DNA of 64,000 bases from Pagrus major. Its lineage: Eukaryota; Chordata; Actinopteri; Spariformes; Sparidae. The translations under genes and the position numbers were made by a program. How positions within the stretch are numbered: position 1 is the stretch's first letter; each line of letters begins with the position of its first letter. Shown piece after piece: positions 47,312 to 60,414 of this stretch. Under the pieces are notes generated by a model. It made no database searches. It saw nothing but the letters and a program-made list of their open reading frames with translations, and was not told where the DNA came from. Location of the stretch: positions 10,919,664 through 10,983,663 of the forward strand of contig NC_133220.1 of the NCBI RefSeq assembly GCF_040436345.1, in the 5' to 3' direction.

Positions 47312-47540
47312 ACCCAGCGCTCAGAACGTCTCTACCCAAATAAGGACAGGAGACCAGGGGATGCGTGTATGGGAGGAGTGGGTGGTGGGTGGGTTGGTTG
47401 GTTGGTTGGAGAGCCGAGGGGGATAGGGGGTGTGTATGCGAGGGGGAGGAGTGGGGAAGGGCATCGGAGGGGAGGGGGGTGTGTTGTCCAATTTAGGCGT
47501 CCACTTTGGGGTCTGGAAAACAGTGGGATTGTTCCAGCTG
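47240..47540. repeat. Poly-C tract followed by G-rich tract
   Basis: A run of about 32 C at 47277-47308 flanked by pyrimidine-rich sequence, then about 200 bp with many G runs and gttggttggttgg. Low-complexity; proline-rich ORFs here are artefacts. The run length may be an assembly estimate. Confidence 0.85.
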
Positions 47541-48043
47541 GAATGCAACATCAGCAGTGAACACGCTCCCGCTTTGTGACGCTCAGAGCTCAGACTAGAG
47601 GCAGGGCATTGTCAGTGGAACCATTTTTCAATACCTCCTCTATTGGAGTCACAGGATTTAAAATCAGGACAATAGTCATGACTTCATCATGAAAGTGAGT
47701 GGTAAATAAAGTTACAAAGACAGTTTTATGGACTCGAATGCAACAGCTAGTTTGACAATCGTACACAGTTCCAACAGAAGACCTTCGGGATTCGGCTCTC
47801 CAGCGTGATTTACTGGCAGCATGTGTCATTTGAGAAGAGAAGCTGCTGTAATTAACATATTGATTATATTAGAACAGCTGTTACAAACACACTGTCATGT
47901 CTCTTTGAGCCAAGTTTGGGTGAGAAACTTCACAACATAGTAATGACGCACTCACACACCAAAGTAAAGATATACGGAGCAGCACACATGAAATATGGCC
48001 GATAAATCAACAGGCAGAAAATAAAAATGAAATTATCTATTTA

Positions 48044-48599
48044 AGGATGAGTTCACCCAAAAATAAAACTTCTGTCATTTTTATCAAGTCAGCCTCATGC
48101 TGATGGAAAGTCAGGTGAAGTTTCAGAATATTTTTGGAGCTTCACAGCGAAAAAGTGCCACATTTCTCTTAAAGAATTGACTTGTCTCCTAAAGAAAGGA
48201 CTTTAAAAAACGACCAAAATACAAACAAACATAAAATGGCTCCTTACAGCTCGATCAGCATAATCCAAGTTTCTGAAAGCTTAGCGTAGCTTTTAGCTTA
48301 GCAGCTACGATAAAGACTTTGGCTTAAACAAGGGTGTAAATAACGTCTTTTTAAATCAATTTGGGATCTTGGGACTTGGACAAGCTCCATTTTACTGTTT
48401 ATGGTTGTTTTTTTTTATACTTTCTAAATTAAATAAAGTCGCAAACCACTTCAGTTGTTTAGCAGCGCAGTACAACGCCGTTTCGCTGTGAAGCTCCAGA
48501 AACGTTTTGTGAACTACGAACCTTCACCGGACTTTCCATCTACCTGAGGCTGGGTAGATAATGACTTAATGAATTTTCACTTTTGGGTGAACTTATCCT
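48044..48599. mobile_element. TTA(A)-flanked MITE, family A second copy (556 bp)
   Basis: Termini aggatgagttcacccaaaaa and, reversed, aggataagttcacccaaaag. Shares the internal gctgtgaagctccagaa and gttcaccc words with 6653-7223. Confidence 0.85.
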
Positions 48600-51299
48600 T
48601 TAATTGATTAATAGGATTTTCATCTTCTTTCTGCTTAATGTGATAATAAACGTAATATTTTCAGGCTAGTGGTCGAACAAAAGAAGAAAATTTAAGGACA
48701 CATTTTAGCCTAAAGGGAAATTCTGAAGGAACTTTTATATGTTTTGTTAATAATCTCGAGATTAAAGAATAAACAAAATAATTGTTTTCAACTTTAGAGA
48801 AGTTGAGATACCATATCGGTGGTATCTCTTTGTAACAAAGTAAAAAATATTCTGAATCTACTAGGAATTAACTTCAGATTGGTATGAAGTTAATTGGCTG
48901 AAGGACTGTTTTGTTCTTGTACAACATCATAGATTCATATGTTTGTTGTATGTAGTTTCCTGGGCTTACTATGCAAGTAGAGTACTCTGTACATTATACT
49001 GAACTAAATCAATGAAAAGGATGTGAGAATAAATTAAATAAAAACAAACAAACTAAAATGTTAGCTGTAGCCCTCTGTCCCAAGAACAAACCTGTGTATG
49101 AGACTCCCTCAAACTGTTGGCTGGTGGGAGGTTTTATTGAAGGATCTTGATTGAATGACACACTCCTGTCACATTTAACACAAAAATCAGGGACACACCT
49201 CCCATCCCACTCTCTGTGAGTCAGGCCATGAGACCGGCAGCATTCCAGCATGCAGCAGGAATAACGCTGCGGAGCTATGCACCTCTCACGTTCATTCAAA
49301 CGGCGCCATTCATGCACCAGAATCCCTCTTCCCGTTTTTCCCAGCCCCAAACGCGGCGATCACATTGCAGTCCGCTTTCAGCAATCGGCTTATCTCTGCT
49401 CCGACTCCATCTATGAACCAGCCCGAGTTTGTTGGCACCGCACCGAGTTTCCTTTTTTCTTTCTAGACAGGATTGTGTGCGGTGAAACGTCCCGATGAAT
49501 TCCTGTAATTCTACTGAGTCACTCTCAGGCTGCTGGGTCACATGGAAGAAAGCTGTCTGTATAGCCTAAATCAGGAAAGGGATTCCATCACAGGCATTTG
49601 TTTAGGTGTGCCACAGAGTGTAGGAAATCCCTCACAAAGGAAAACAAACACAGTCTGTGTGTTTCAGTAATAACAAGTGGACGGTGTGACATTCAGGCTT
49701 TGACACAATAACACTTATTCACTCAGGGAGAGCAGGGCTGACTCCTTTTTTTTTTGCATTGCCAGTTTTTATGCCTCAATTTTATCTTCCACTGAACATG
49801 AGATCATCAGATGGACCAACCAGATGGGTTTCTACTTACTCAGTGGAATTCAAAGTCAAGACCTTGAGTCAAAGTTTCTCTGTCATGTCTCCGAATTTAA
49901 TGGTCTGATGGTAACATCTCCTCTCCAGTCCACTGATGAAAAAGGAGCATTTGTCAAACTGACACACGTTTAAGACCAGACAGAGCGGATTTTTTGACAT
50001 ATATTAAGAGACTAAACATCCCACCATGAGAGCCATGCGAGCCAATAGTAGCATTACTGCGAAAAACCACAGTGAGGCTTTTAACAGTGAGTGACTTGTC
50101 ATTATTTATTTCATTATGAAGCTTAAGTATTTCCTAACCTCAACTCTGGTTCCTCTGAGCAACTGGATTTCAACAGAAAAGTTCTCCTCCTTGAATCATG
50201 CAAAACATCCGTGAGAGAAAATTAAATTTTAATGATGTTGCGACTGAGCTAGATATAAACATGACCCATTTTAATGCTCTCATTAAAAAATGCTGTAAAT
50301 ACCAAAAGGCAACATAACAAACAAATATGTGCATTTTCTTCAGCCTGAAAAATCTGTGCAGAAAACATCCGGTGCATTTTGTATTGTAGGAAAGAGCAGG
50401 AGCATCAGATGACAACAACAAAAGAGCCACCACCTTTATGAACCTGGTCCACTGGACTGAAGATATATAAAGTCACATTTGTGGGTTTGTATTAAACATA
50501 ACAATTGATACAAACATTTAGAGTCGCTGACAAACTGTGGCTCATGTCAATGTAAATTTGTTTCAGGTGCTTTCGAAAACAGTGCACCAGTTGTCATGGA
50601 GCATCTTGTCTTCGATCTACTGTGCATCTCTGCTCGAAACAAAACAGCAGGTATCCTGATGAGGACTAATAATGGCAGTTTTCAGTTTTCTACCTTTTGT
50701 AAATGCACCAGAATCATTATTCAGTAAGTATGTACATACCTTATAAAGAGTTTAATCGCAAATGCATCAGAATCACCAAACCATGTTGTTGTTTTTTTGT
50801 CATATTGCCGATAAAATAAGCAAATTATTACTACTTTGGCTCAGATGCTGTACCCTTTGCCTGTAGTCATAATACTGTGGTCTTACTCAATATCTAGCCC
50901 ACAACACTAACTGACCGGTTACACCTCAGTGTAAGTAATAGCCTGACAATCTGCAATCTGCATTAATAATAATCAGTATCGGTATTGGCCCTAAAAAAAA
51001 CAAAACAAAAAAAAACATTGGCTGAGAATTCATGTTGGGCTGTTGACATATTATCACCTTAATAATGTGAATCACCAACCTGTTAGAAACATCAGCACTT
51101 CCTTGAAATCATGTTTCTGCCCACCGAATCAATGTAAATCTATTACTTCCTCCCCTTTCAGCTCTGCTTTGGTCTCCACCAACTCCTGAAAGAAAAATCT
51201 GACCCTTTACCTGCTAAATGCTCCACTGTGTTCATCAGCTAGTCGCTAACTTTGTCTCTCTTTTGTCTGCTCGGTGCTGGGCAGGCAAATATTTTCATT

Positions 51300-51480
51300 A
51301 TTGATTCAGCTGCCAATAATCTTTTATAATAAATCAGTTTATTGTTTAGTCTGTCAACCGTCAGTCCAAACCCAAAGACTCTTCATTTATTAACAAAAAT
51401 GACACGCAGTAAATCCCCAAATTAAGGAAGCTGGAGCGAGCAAATGTCTGACATAAATTATCATTGAAGCTCTTGTGTTC
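51300..51480. repeat. Fragment of GGGCTGCAACTAA-family element
   Basis: Contains attattgattcagctgccaa, gtttattgtttagtctgtca and aaaatgacacgcagtaaatc, the usual order of this family's body. Ends unclear. Confidence 0.4.
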
Positions 51481-51897
51481 AGTGGGTTTATCAGAAGCTT
51501 TGTTTGAAACAATGCAATCAAGAGCACTCAAGTTGCAGGTCGTAAATCCAAAACAAGGAGCTGGAAGATGCTAAAACGCTGCAAGGCTGAGGAGAACTGC
51601 AAATGAAATCACTGCATGTGAGTCCCTTCTCCTTACACATTGTCATTAGATTATAAAAAAGCTGATTATTGCAGCTTTAAGAGAAAAAAATAAACATTTC
51701 TATCACAGGTACTTGTCCTTTCTACTATTTCTCGTTATAACAGTAAACATTATTTTTTGGTCGGCCTCCTGTCCGTAAATCTGCACACACTCATTACCAT
51801 GACTCAATTCTACTGACTCATGTCCCAAAGCAGATTGTTAACAGATTTCCTTCGAATCTGTCTCTTCCACTGTTGAGCCATCAGGCCTGTTGTGTTT

Positions 51898-52080
51898 CAA
51901 AATCAAATCAATTTTATTTATATAGCCTAAAATCACAATCACATTGCCTCAATGGGGCTTTACAATCTGTACAGTGAACGACATCCTCTGTCCTTAGACC
52001 CCTCGATTTTGAATGAGGAAAAACTTGCCATGTTGAGGGGAAAAAAAACTTTTAACAGGGGAAAAACAAGAAGATGGAAG
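51898..52080. repeat. Common fish interspersed repeat fragment
   Basis: Carries aatcaattttatttatatag, cctcaatggggctttacaat, gtacagtgaacgacatcctc and ttttgaatgaggaaaaact, a very frequent fish repeat (retroposon 3' part or similar). The ORF running through it is an artefact. Confidence 0.6.
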
Positions 52081-55000
52081 TGTTTGCATGTCTGTCTGTC
52101 ATTGCCCACTAACATAACGTACTGTATATACCTCCATCTGTTTGTGAACCAATACACTACAGGATTTGTTCATGTCTCTAAAAAAGCAGCCTTTGTTGAG
52201 TGAGTTGCTGCGAGAGTTGGGACACTTGTTGGCAGAGAACAGACCCCTGCTGGCAGCCGAAAGCCCCCCTGCTTAGCTGAGAGTTAAACACACCTCCACC
52301 GAACTTCACATTTATACACAGTAACAAATCCACAACCCCGAAACTCCTCCACAAGAAAAAAACACACGTCTTGTTAAGGTTGAAGGGTGCTCACAGATGT
52401 CACGGTGAGACCCCCCACCCCACCCCTCACGGACACACACACACCAACAGCCACACAAACACACACTTGACAGGGGAAACAACAGGACTTGGTGGCAGAA
52501 GGAGCAGCTGCTCTCTGAGGTCAGATTACAGATAAAGAAAACATTTTAGGTCCCAGGCCAGAAAAGCTGCTCTCGGAGCTGGAGACGCTTGCCTTATTCC
52601 CCCCCCTGACACACAGTAACGCACACAGATGCATTAACAGCAATCGCACGTGTTTGTTTGTATAACAGCGGCTCAATTCAGGAAATAAATCGAAGGTGAT
52701 GAGCTCGTGTGGGCCTGTCTGCTCAGAGTTTGCCACTGACGCCGCCGCCTTCCTCACACTCATGCAAGCACGAGCCCCATCTCCGAAAAATCAGAGTCAC
52801 CACCCTCCCCTCTCCCTCCTGTGTCTGTGTTTGGCCCTAATAAATTCTCTCCAGCTCCTCCAATAACTTCCTCCTACTTCCTATCTGGCACGGCGCTCAG
52901 GAAACAATCAGAGCTGAGAGTGAGAGGAGGGCTGGACGGCCAACGGCTCACACGGCAAGAGGCAGAGGGAAAAGTCGAGACGCACACACACACACATGCA
53001 CACATACACACCATATGCACCCCTTGTCAAGTCAAACATTTGCAGTTTGATACCAGCTGCATGCCCAAGAAAAACAACAAGGGTAAAGTCTTGCACGCAA
53101 GAATGAAAATGTGTGAAAGCGATCCGAGCTGGAAGAATCTGACGTACATTTTTCAAACATTCACACCATAAAACTCACCACAACTGACTCTTATTTGTTG
53201 TCTTCTTGTAAACAAATCACATGGTGAGGAAATGGGCAAACTCACTCTGAGTTAAGAAGAGGTTACTGGTTTCCTAAATGAATCACTGAGAGAATCAGGC
53301 AGATAAATGAGTATCACACGTTGAGCCGGAGCGTGGGCACAATTCAGCCTCATTCATTCATTCATTGTTCTATTTCAACACTGGACCCTGCTGGCTGCGT
53401 GGTGGTCTACCTTGAATTGTAACACTTCGAGAGAATTAAGCCTAAATCCAGCCGAAGAGGGAAAGACTGACACAAAACGGAGCGAGCGCGCCAGAGAGGA
53501 GCTTTTTTTTTTCTTTTAACAGCCTGAATCAGCATTTTAATCGGAAATTTTCCAGGGAACGTAGCAGAGAAGCCATTCTAGCCTGAATTGGTCATTTTGT
53601 GGTGAGGGGAGCGGTTTGAAGCCATAATCTGTGAAACCTTTAAGACATGCATAACTTTGCAGCAGAATGCACAAGCCAATAACTCATCTAACCATGTAAA
53701 TTGTGGAACAAGGCATTAAAAGCAGCCGTGGCTTTGATCAGGGCCATATAGAAGGGATTTTCACGAGGAAAAACTGTGATTAGACATGAAAAACTGAAAC
53801 GTGTCGCACATTTAGAGTATGCACACACACTCATAAAGGCCTGGCACCTGTGTTGTTTTATATTCGGAGCAACCAAGGCGAATAACTCTGCGCTGTAGAA
53901 GGAGATCATCCCCCAACCCCAAACACTCTGAGCACAGGGATTAAAGGGGTTTCACATGAGTGCCCTTGGGTCACTGGAGCTCCAGTGCGACACACAGGCC
54001 TCACACACACACACACACACCAGACGGGTCCGGTGCGAGAGTGAGCCTCCTGTTATCTATAATGGAGGCTGGAAGGAGGCACAGACGCTGGCACACACAC
54101 TCCCACGGACATTATATCTATGAGCTCCTCCTCGTCAGAGTACATATTATGTGGAACATCGCTCGTAACAGTCGGTCGCTGGAGAAAGAACAACTAAAAC
54201 GTTTAGCAAGTTGGGGACAACTGACACAAAGACTACACTGTTCTAGGCCACTCCCCGGCTCCTCCCCTGAGTGGTCCGAATAGGAGGCCAGGAAGCTTAT
54301 CTGTTAAAACCTCATGGTTTGGAGGATATGTAAACATGTGCAGTGCATTAACGTGAATACAATGTTGATAAATTGTGTTACTGGGGGAAGTAACTGGAAT
54401 ATGTTTTCAGATATATTTGATTATTTTTTGGTCGGAAATGCTTGAAATTTATCCTTTATTTCCACTGCACAAAGCATGATATTCTCTTCATCTTTAACTC
54501 AACTGCTGCAACTTAGACTGCACATTGTCCTCCAGATTGTCATTAATGTGCTTCTGCTGAGAGCTGCAGGCTTTTTCTCTCTCTGAGGCCCTCTGTGTGC
54601 TCACCACGCAGACATAAGTGGTATTTGTTCAGATCTGGGTTGACAGAGGGGCAAGTGTCCACCATTTGGACGAGCACTTCTGGGGATGGTGCTAAAAAGC
54701 GACCAACGTCTGCACAAATGGGCAAAAGCTCATTAGCCGTTCTTCTGTGGGTTTAACACAAACGGGCGAAGCTGCTGCTGACAAACGGTCAACAGACCTG
54801 CGCCCGAGTAAACACTCTGCAGAGGGGAAGAAGGAGGGATGCACTGGAATCAGCACAAATGATTTGGAATACCTGATTAATACTCTGATTAAGAAAATCA
54901 CGAACACAAGAAGATTTCTGACTCTTTTTAAGGAGCGAACACATGCTCATTAACTCTTCCCCTCCTGAAGGAACACAGATGGGGAGTAAAAAGAGAAAAC

Positions 55001-56146
55001 AGCCACTTTAAGAGGATATCACCCCAAGCAATCTCATTGACCTCCACGACACGGGTTAAGTCATAAAACTTTCCCCCCTCGCGTTTAACTCTCACACAGC
55101 GTACACGCTAAATGCGCAACGGCTGAGAAACATAAAGTACGTTCAAGGAAAAAAGAGACCACATTGTACATTGGGAGGCCTGATGCATTCATGCTGCATA
55201 AAACAATGAAGGGGAATCTGTCGGAGCAGCAGAAAGCTTAATCCTTTCCAGATTTACCCATCAGCATCGAAATCTATTATTAGGCATCTTGGCGTGTCTC
55301 ATTTACCAAGGACACATTGTTTGGTTGTGCTGGTTGGTCGTCTCATTTCAGAACATCATTTCCACATGTTAGTTCTTAAGAAGGGCTCAAACTGTCGATT
55401 TAGCCGCTCAACCGTGACCTAACACGACCGACGAGAAGAGAAAGCCCTGCATTATCTGATCATCCTCCATATCAGTGTTGCATCAAAAGAGCGTACCTCG
55501 GAAGAGACGCAGCCTGACTTCAAAGACCTCACCAAAAGCCTGGCGTATTTATGTTCACAGCCATATGGATTAAAGACAGAGTGGGGAGGAAAAGCTGTCG
55601 TGGAGTTTTGTTTCCCCTCAAACTTGGTGAAAATATAGAAAAATATAATCTCAATATTGTGAAAATATGACATTTTCTAACTTCACGGACTGTCGCTGCA
55701 GTGAAAACAGATAGTAAGAGACAGACAGCAGCAGAAGAGAAACGTTAACAGGTTATTCTGCTTCACTGTGACCAACCTGACAGACTGCATTCTGTTGTTT
55801 AGTCAGACCTGTTGACTGGCTGTGATTTAACACTGCAGCTCATATGACTGTACAAATTTAGCACGAAGGAGGTGCTAACATGTTGTTTTTACATTTTCCA
55901 ATCAGGTAAAACATTTGGCTCGGTCGAAACAAAACAAAAAAAAAAAAGGTTTACCCCGAGCCTGAACTAACAAACAACACAGAAGGCCACAGAGCAGGTG
56001 TAGCCTGAGGTGGCCTGCGTATAATTATACAATTAGCTCGCATACGTATCCATGCATGTCAAATCCCCACCTGTGAATTATGTACTTAGGAGGACTTTGC
56101 AGAGTATCATCACATGCACTGTTTGTTGGCACAGAAGGAAGAAAGA

Positions 56147-56213
<67 letters not shown>
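56147..56213. repeat. (GATA)n microsatellite
   Basis: About 16-17 perfect GATA units. Confidence 0.97.
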
Positions 56214-56215
<2 letters not shown>

Positions 56216-56668
56216 TCTGAAATCTGTTTCAATTTTAAATAACGGCAAGATAATATGAAAGTTATAAGACATTTAATGTACGTAATTGTTTTGCTAGCAG
56301 CTTAAAATCAAGTATTTTTAAGGGTTAAGAATTTCTTTTCAATTGCAAATAATATCATGTCGGTGTTTTTGTCACCAGCTTATCAACTAATACAGAAGGT
56401 TACGTATTTCTAAATAAACAAAGACTAAACGCAGAGTACCAGGTCCTCTTTCTGATGTAGCTCCTGTTATGTTTATATGTTAATGTGTATTAATGTGTCC
56501 TGTTTTTGACCCTGATGTGTTGTGTTTTTAATGTATCTCGTGCTAATTCAAGCATCTATCTATCCTACTCTGTTCTAAAGCCTACGGCATGAACGCAGTG
56601 ATGTAAAGTAAATCATTTTAGGTATGCACACGTGTCGTTCTTCATTGTATGTATATTGTATATTAATT

Positions 56669-57013
56669 CAGGGCTTCAACTAATGATTTTTTTTCTGGCC
56701 ATTATTTTCTTGATTTCTTGACTAGTTGTTTGGTCTATAAAAAATAAAAAAAATGGCGAAAAATGTTTCCCAAAGCCGAAGATAACATCCTTAAATATCT
56801 TGTTTAATCCCCAACCTGTAGATATGTTACTACAGAAGTTACACTGTCATAGAGGAGTAAAGACAACCAGAGCATATTCTCATCTAACAAGCTGGAAGCA
56901 CTGGATTTTAACTTTTCATTTATTTATTTATTTATTTTCAGAAGAAAAGAACTCAATCTGATTAACAGATTATCAAAATAGTTGATAACTGATGGATTAA
57001 TTGTTGCAAGTCC
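56669..57013. repeat. GGGCTGCAACTAA-family element, near-complete copy
   Basis: Starts cagggcttcaactaatgatt and ends, reversed, ggacttgcaacaattaatcc. Length about 345 bp; body gttacactgtcatagagg and ctggaagcactggattttaa. Non-coding. Confidence 0.75.
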
Positions 57014-58233
57014 ACATCAACTTAAACTGTATGTTGTTGTACGTGCCTGTGTGCATGTTGTGTGCTCACAAATAAAAAAAAAAGTTTAGATCAGGTTTGC
57101 AAAAAAGAAAAAAAGTGTTCTTACTCTCAAACTGAAAGCAAACAATTGTGAAATAAAAAACATGTTTAGACTCAAAAGGGATTAAAAAGTAGTGAAAACA
57201 GAAACTCAAGTTCTGTTTGTCAAATTGATTTCCACCCTCGCCACACAGAAACACTAAAGAGAAACTATCTGTTGCTTTATCTGTGTTAATAAATAAATAA
57301 ACTGCTTCTTTGCTCAAATAAATCCACGTCTGCTGCAGAGGCTCTGCCTTCGTTTGACTCTGCTGACAAATCAAGAAGTTTCTCCTACCTTTGGGATGCA
57401 GAGGTCCAAACCAGACTGAAGTTGTGTATTCCTCCAAATCGTTTTTGTTTGTCTCTCTCTCTGTGTGCCTGTAGGTAATAACTGCTGGATTCCTCTTGAA
57501 GAAGAAAAAAAAAGGCTGGAAGTGTTGGATCCAGGTACGAACTGTGCGAGACAGAAAACAAACATATTGGCCCCACTTCTCCGCTGTCAATAGAGAAGCT
57601 TTGTTTTTTTCTTTTTTCTTGTTGTATTAGTGTGTGTGTCAATGAAGCGGGGCTACCGGTGAGAAATCAGATTGTACAGAGCACTGTCAGAGATATCCCT
57701 GCACACTGGCAAAGTCAAACACAATAGACTATCAATCTGCAAATGTTTTCTTCCCTCCCAACGCGAGGAGCTCCACGGAAAAATGTAAAAAATGACAATG
57801 ATCTGAAAACTTCACCCGAGACAAGCGGCATGAAAAAACTCCCCAGAAAAAAGGAGCTGAAAACAGAAAGAGGGAACATCAGTGCACAACTTACCTTTTT
57901 TTATTCTGGCAGTCACCTTCTTCTTCTCAATGAGAGCAGCTGGTCAGTTTGGTTAGTTTGTTATATTTTGGCGCCTTGTTGTTTTCCGGAATATTTCTCA
58001 GAGGTTTGACAGTATAAGTGGAATGTTAAGTATGACTTTGGTATGAAATCAACGCACTACACTGGAAAACGAAGGGGGAGGGAAGGAAAGAGTTTCAAGG
58101 AGGAGCCAGTGGCGCGCGTCAATCAACAGGCTGGGGGGCGGAGCCTTCACAGCAGGCCCCGCCCACCAAAACTCGAGCTGCACACTGAGCTGCAGCTTCC
58201 TGCCCTGAAACCTGCCTGTGACACCAGTCTGAC

Positions 58234-58270
<37 letters not shown>
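58234..58270. repeat. (AC)n microsatellite
   Basis: About 18 AC units next to a GC-rich stretch. Confidence 0.95.
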
Positions 58271-58271
<1 letters not shown>

Positions 58272-58369
58272 GGGGTATATGTACATTAGATTAAAGATGT
58301 CGACATGCAGCAGCACACTTCTGTGAGGGAGAGGCGGAATGAGATGGAAACCAAACTCGATGAAAGAAA

Positions 58370-58745
58370 TATTATTAGATAAACAGTTGAAAGTATGAGA
58401 TAAAAAGTCATGATTATGAGCTTTAAAAATGTAAATAATGAGATTAAAAGTCATAATTATGAGATAAAGAGTTTGAAGTATAAGATAAAGTCATGATTAT
58501 GATACAAAAAGTTGAAATTATGACATAAACAGTCAGAAATATGAGACTAATTCATAATTATAAGATAAAAAGCCATAAATATGACATTAAATCAAGATTA
58601 TGAGATGAAAAGTTGAAACTATAAGATGAAAGTCATAATTATGATCTTAAAAAACTGAAATTATGGGATAAAAAATCTAAATGATGAGACAAAAAGTTTA
58701 AATTATGAGATAAAAAGTTTAAATTGTGGGTTAAAAGCCAAATGT
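58370..58745. repeat. Degenerate AT-rich tandem array
   Basis: At least 20 imperfect copies of words such as attatgagataaaaagt, with agttgaaa or agtcata in alternation. Irregular spacing, so an old minisatellite. Confidence 0.85.
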
Positions 58746-58794
58746 ATGCAAAAGAATAGAAGATAGAATATTAGGGGAATGTGTTTGATATGCA

Positions 58795-59215
58795 GCGGTG
58801 TAAAAACTGCTGAGATCCTTCACTTAAATCAAGTTATCACAGAATATTACTACAAGTAAAAGTCCTGCGTTCAAAGTACAGAAGTATTATCAGTAAACGT
58901 CATTATGCAAGTTTTTTTATTACTACACTTACTAGTTACATAAAATAATATTTGTATTGATACATTAACATGATGCATTTTATATTATATTTGAGCTGCT
59001 TTACATTTTGTTTAGTTTAATCCATAACAACACATTTCACATTTTATAAGCTGTTCTTGTATTTTTTACGTAAAGTATAGCTGTCAAATAAATGTAGTGT
59101 TGTAATTAGTACAATATTTGCCTCTGAAATGCAAAGTACAAGTATAAAGTGCCATAAAATGGGAGTACACTTACCTTGATACAATTACTTAAGTGCACCT
59201 GAGTACAGTACTTGA
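58795..59215. repeat. tacttttac-type teleost repeat, full-looking copy
   Basis: Phrases ctacaagtaaaagtcctgcg, gtacagaagtattatcagta, acaatatttgcctctgaaat and cttgaataaaaac are those of this family, seen in fragments at 9.3-11.4 kb. Confidence 0.65.
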
Positions 59216-59602
59216 ATAAAAACTAAAGCTGAATGGTATTAAAGTCTGATTCTCAGGCACTGATAGATTAAGTATTTGAATATTTTTCCGTATTCAGTGG
59301 ACAAATATTTTTTTTATTTACTGAAGGATTTTTAAATGAAATATAAATATTAGTTTATTTTGTTTTTGCAGGCATTTGTGTTGCCTCCATATTATTAACT
59401 CACACTTGAATAGCAAGTATAAAAACTTTAGTTGGATAAATAATTAAGTTATTTACCAGCTGAGGTAAAATTGTGATAAATAAATAAAAAATAAGCTCTT
59501 ATAAGTACCACATATTACACAAATAAAGTCAAATTGTGGCCCTTGTGCTGCTTTTCCCTCTCTTAGGCCTTAGTTATTTATTGAACAATATAACTGAAGA
59601 CC

Positions 59603-60139
59603 TTGAACACATTTCCACCCAGCAACAGCTCCTTCTGTTGGTCAACAACGTGGTTGCAACACTTTCACAATATGTATTTACACAGCACTGACACACTAAA
59701 GAAGAGCTACTGTACATGCAGGCAGTGTGAAAATGACTCACTCCTAGATGCACATACTGTGTTATCGTTCAAGAATGACAACATTAATGTTGGCTGGCTG
59801 TTTAGATGGAAGTCACGTAAGAGAAAAAAGACAATGGGAGAAGAACTCGACTTGCAGCATCTGTCCAGAGGAGCTGCCAGCTTCGGGCTTCATTTAATCT
59901 GCGAGTTTGGACAACTGCCTGAGCAGGTTCAGGCAGAATACACACCTCTCGCTTACTCTAAAGGCCCTCGGCTCAAACAGGTTTTTCATCCTGAGTGGAG
60001 CTCTTCTCGACATGTCAGGCAACTACTGCAGAACCGTGTGGGTGTCTCTGAAATCTTTCTGATTATCTGCCAGATCAGAGAAGATGATAAAGTCATAAAA
60101 CATTTTTCTATTGCAACTGATTACAAACCTGCAGTATAG
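59603..60139 (+). other. Unassigned 178-codon open reading frame
   Basis: The longest uninterrupted plus-strand ATG frame between tead3 and tulp1. It has an even amino-acid mix, several cysteines near residues 37-42 and a basic patch (RWKSRKRKK). I recognise no domain, and there is no promoter, splice or polyadenylation context. Could be chance, a decayed mobile-element ORF, or a lineage-specific gene; I favour chance. Confidence 0.15.
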
Positions 60140-60414
60140 GGCAGAAGTTCCCAAATGGTGTGTAGCAATTCCAGGTGTGCCTTGGGATTTTGTTACAACC
60201 ACAGATTATTATTGCAATAGTATTTTTTTTAAGTTATCAGTCTGCACACATTCATTTCTAAATACAGAGGCAAATTCTATACCCTAAAAAATACTTGAAA
60301 GCCCCTCATTCTACACCGTGAAGTCCAAACATCCGACTGTAGGTACAAGAAGAAAAACACATTTTTGACTGGAGGTGAACTTGAAGATGTGTTTCCAAAA
60401 TAATTGTTGACTTC

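Larger units (their letters stand above)
41617..60400. other. Region upstream of tead3 (5' UTR intron/promoter and spacer)
   Basis: 18.8 kb without a recognised coding exon on either strand. The tead3 start exon has a clear acceptor, so at least one untranslated exon must lie here. Candidates on minus are the stretch ending at donor cccaaag/gtaggag (complement of about 57389-57390) and GC-rich sequence at about 47.0-47.6 or 58.05-58.2 kb; none is proven. The rest is AT-rich and holds the repeats listed separately. Confidence 0.5.

Noticed and set aside
47184..47560. Proline-rich ORFs
   Set aside because: Produced by the poly-C and G-rich low-complexity tract; no splice or homology support.
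57066..57642. Minus-strand 174-codon ORF
   Set aside because: Phe/Lys-rich, low-complexity translation of AT-rich sequence; at best it overlaps an untranslated tead3 exon.
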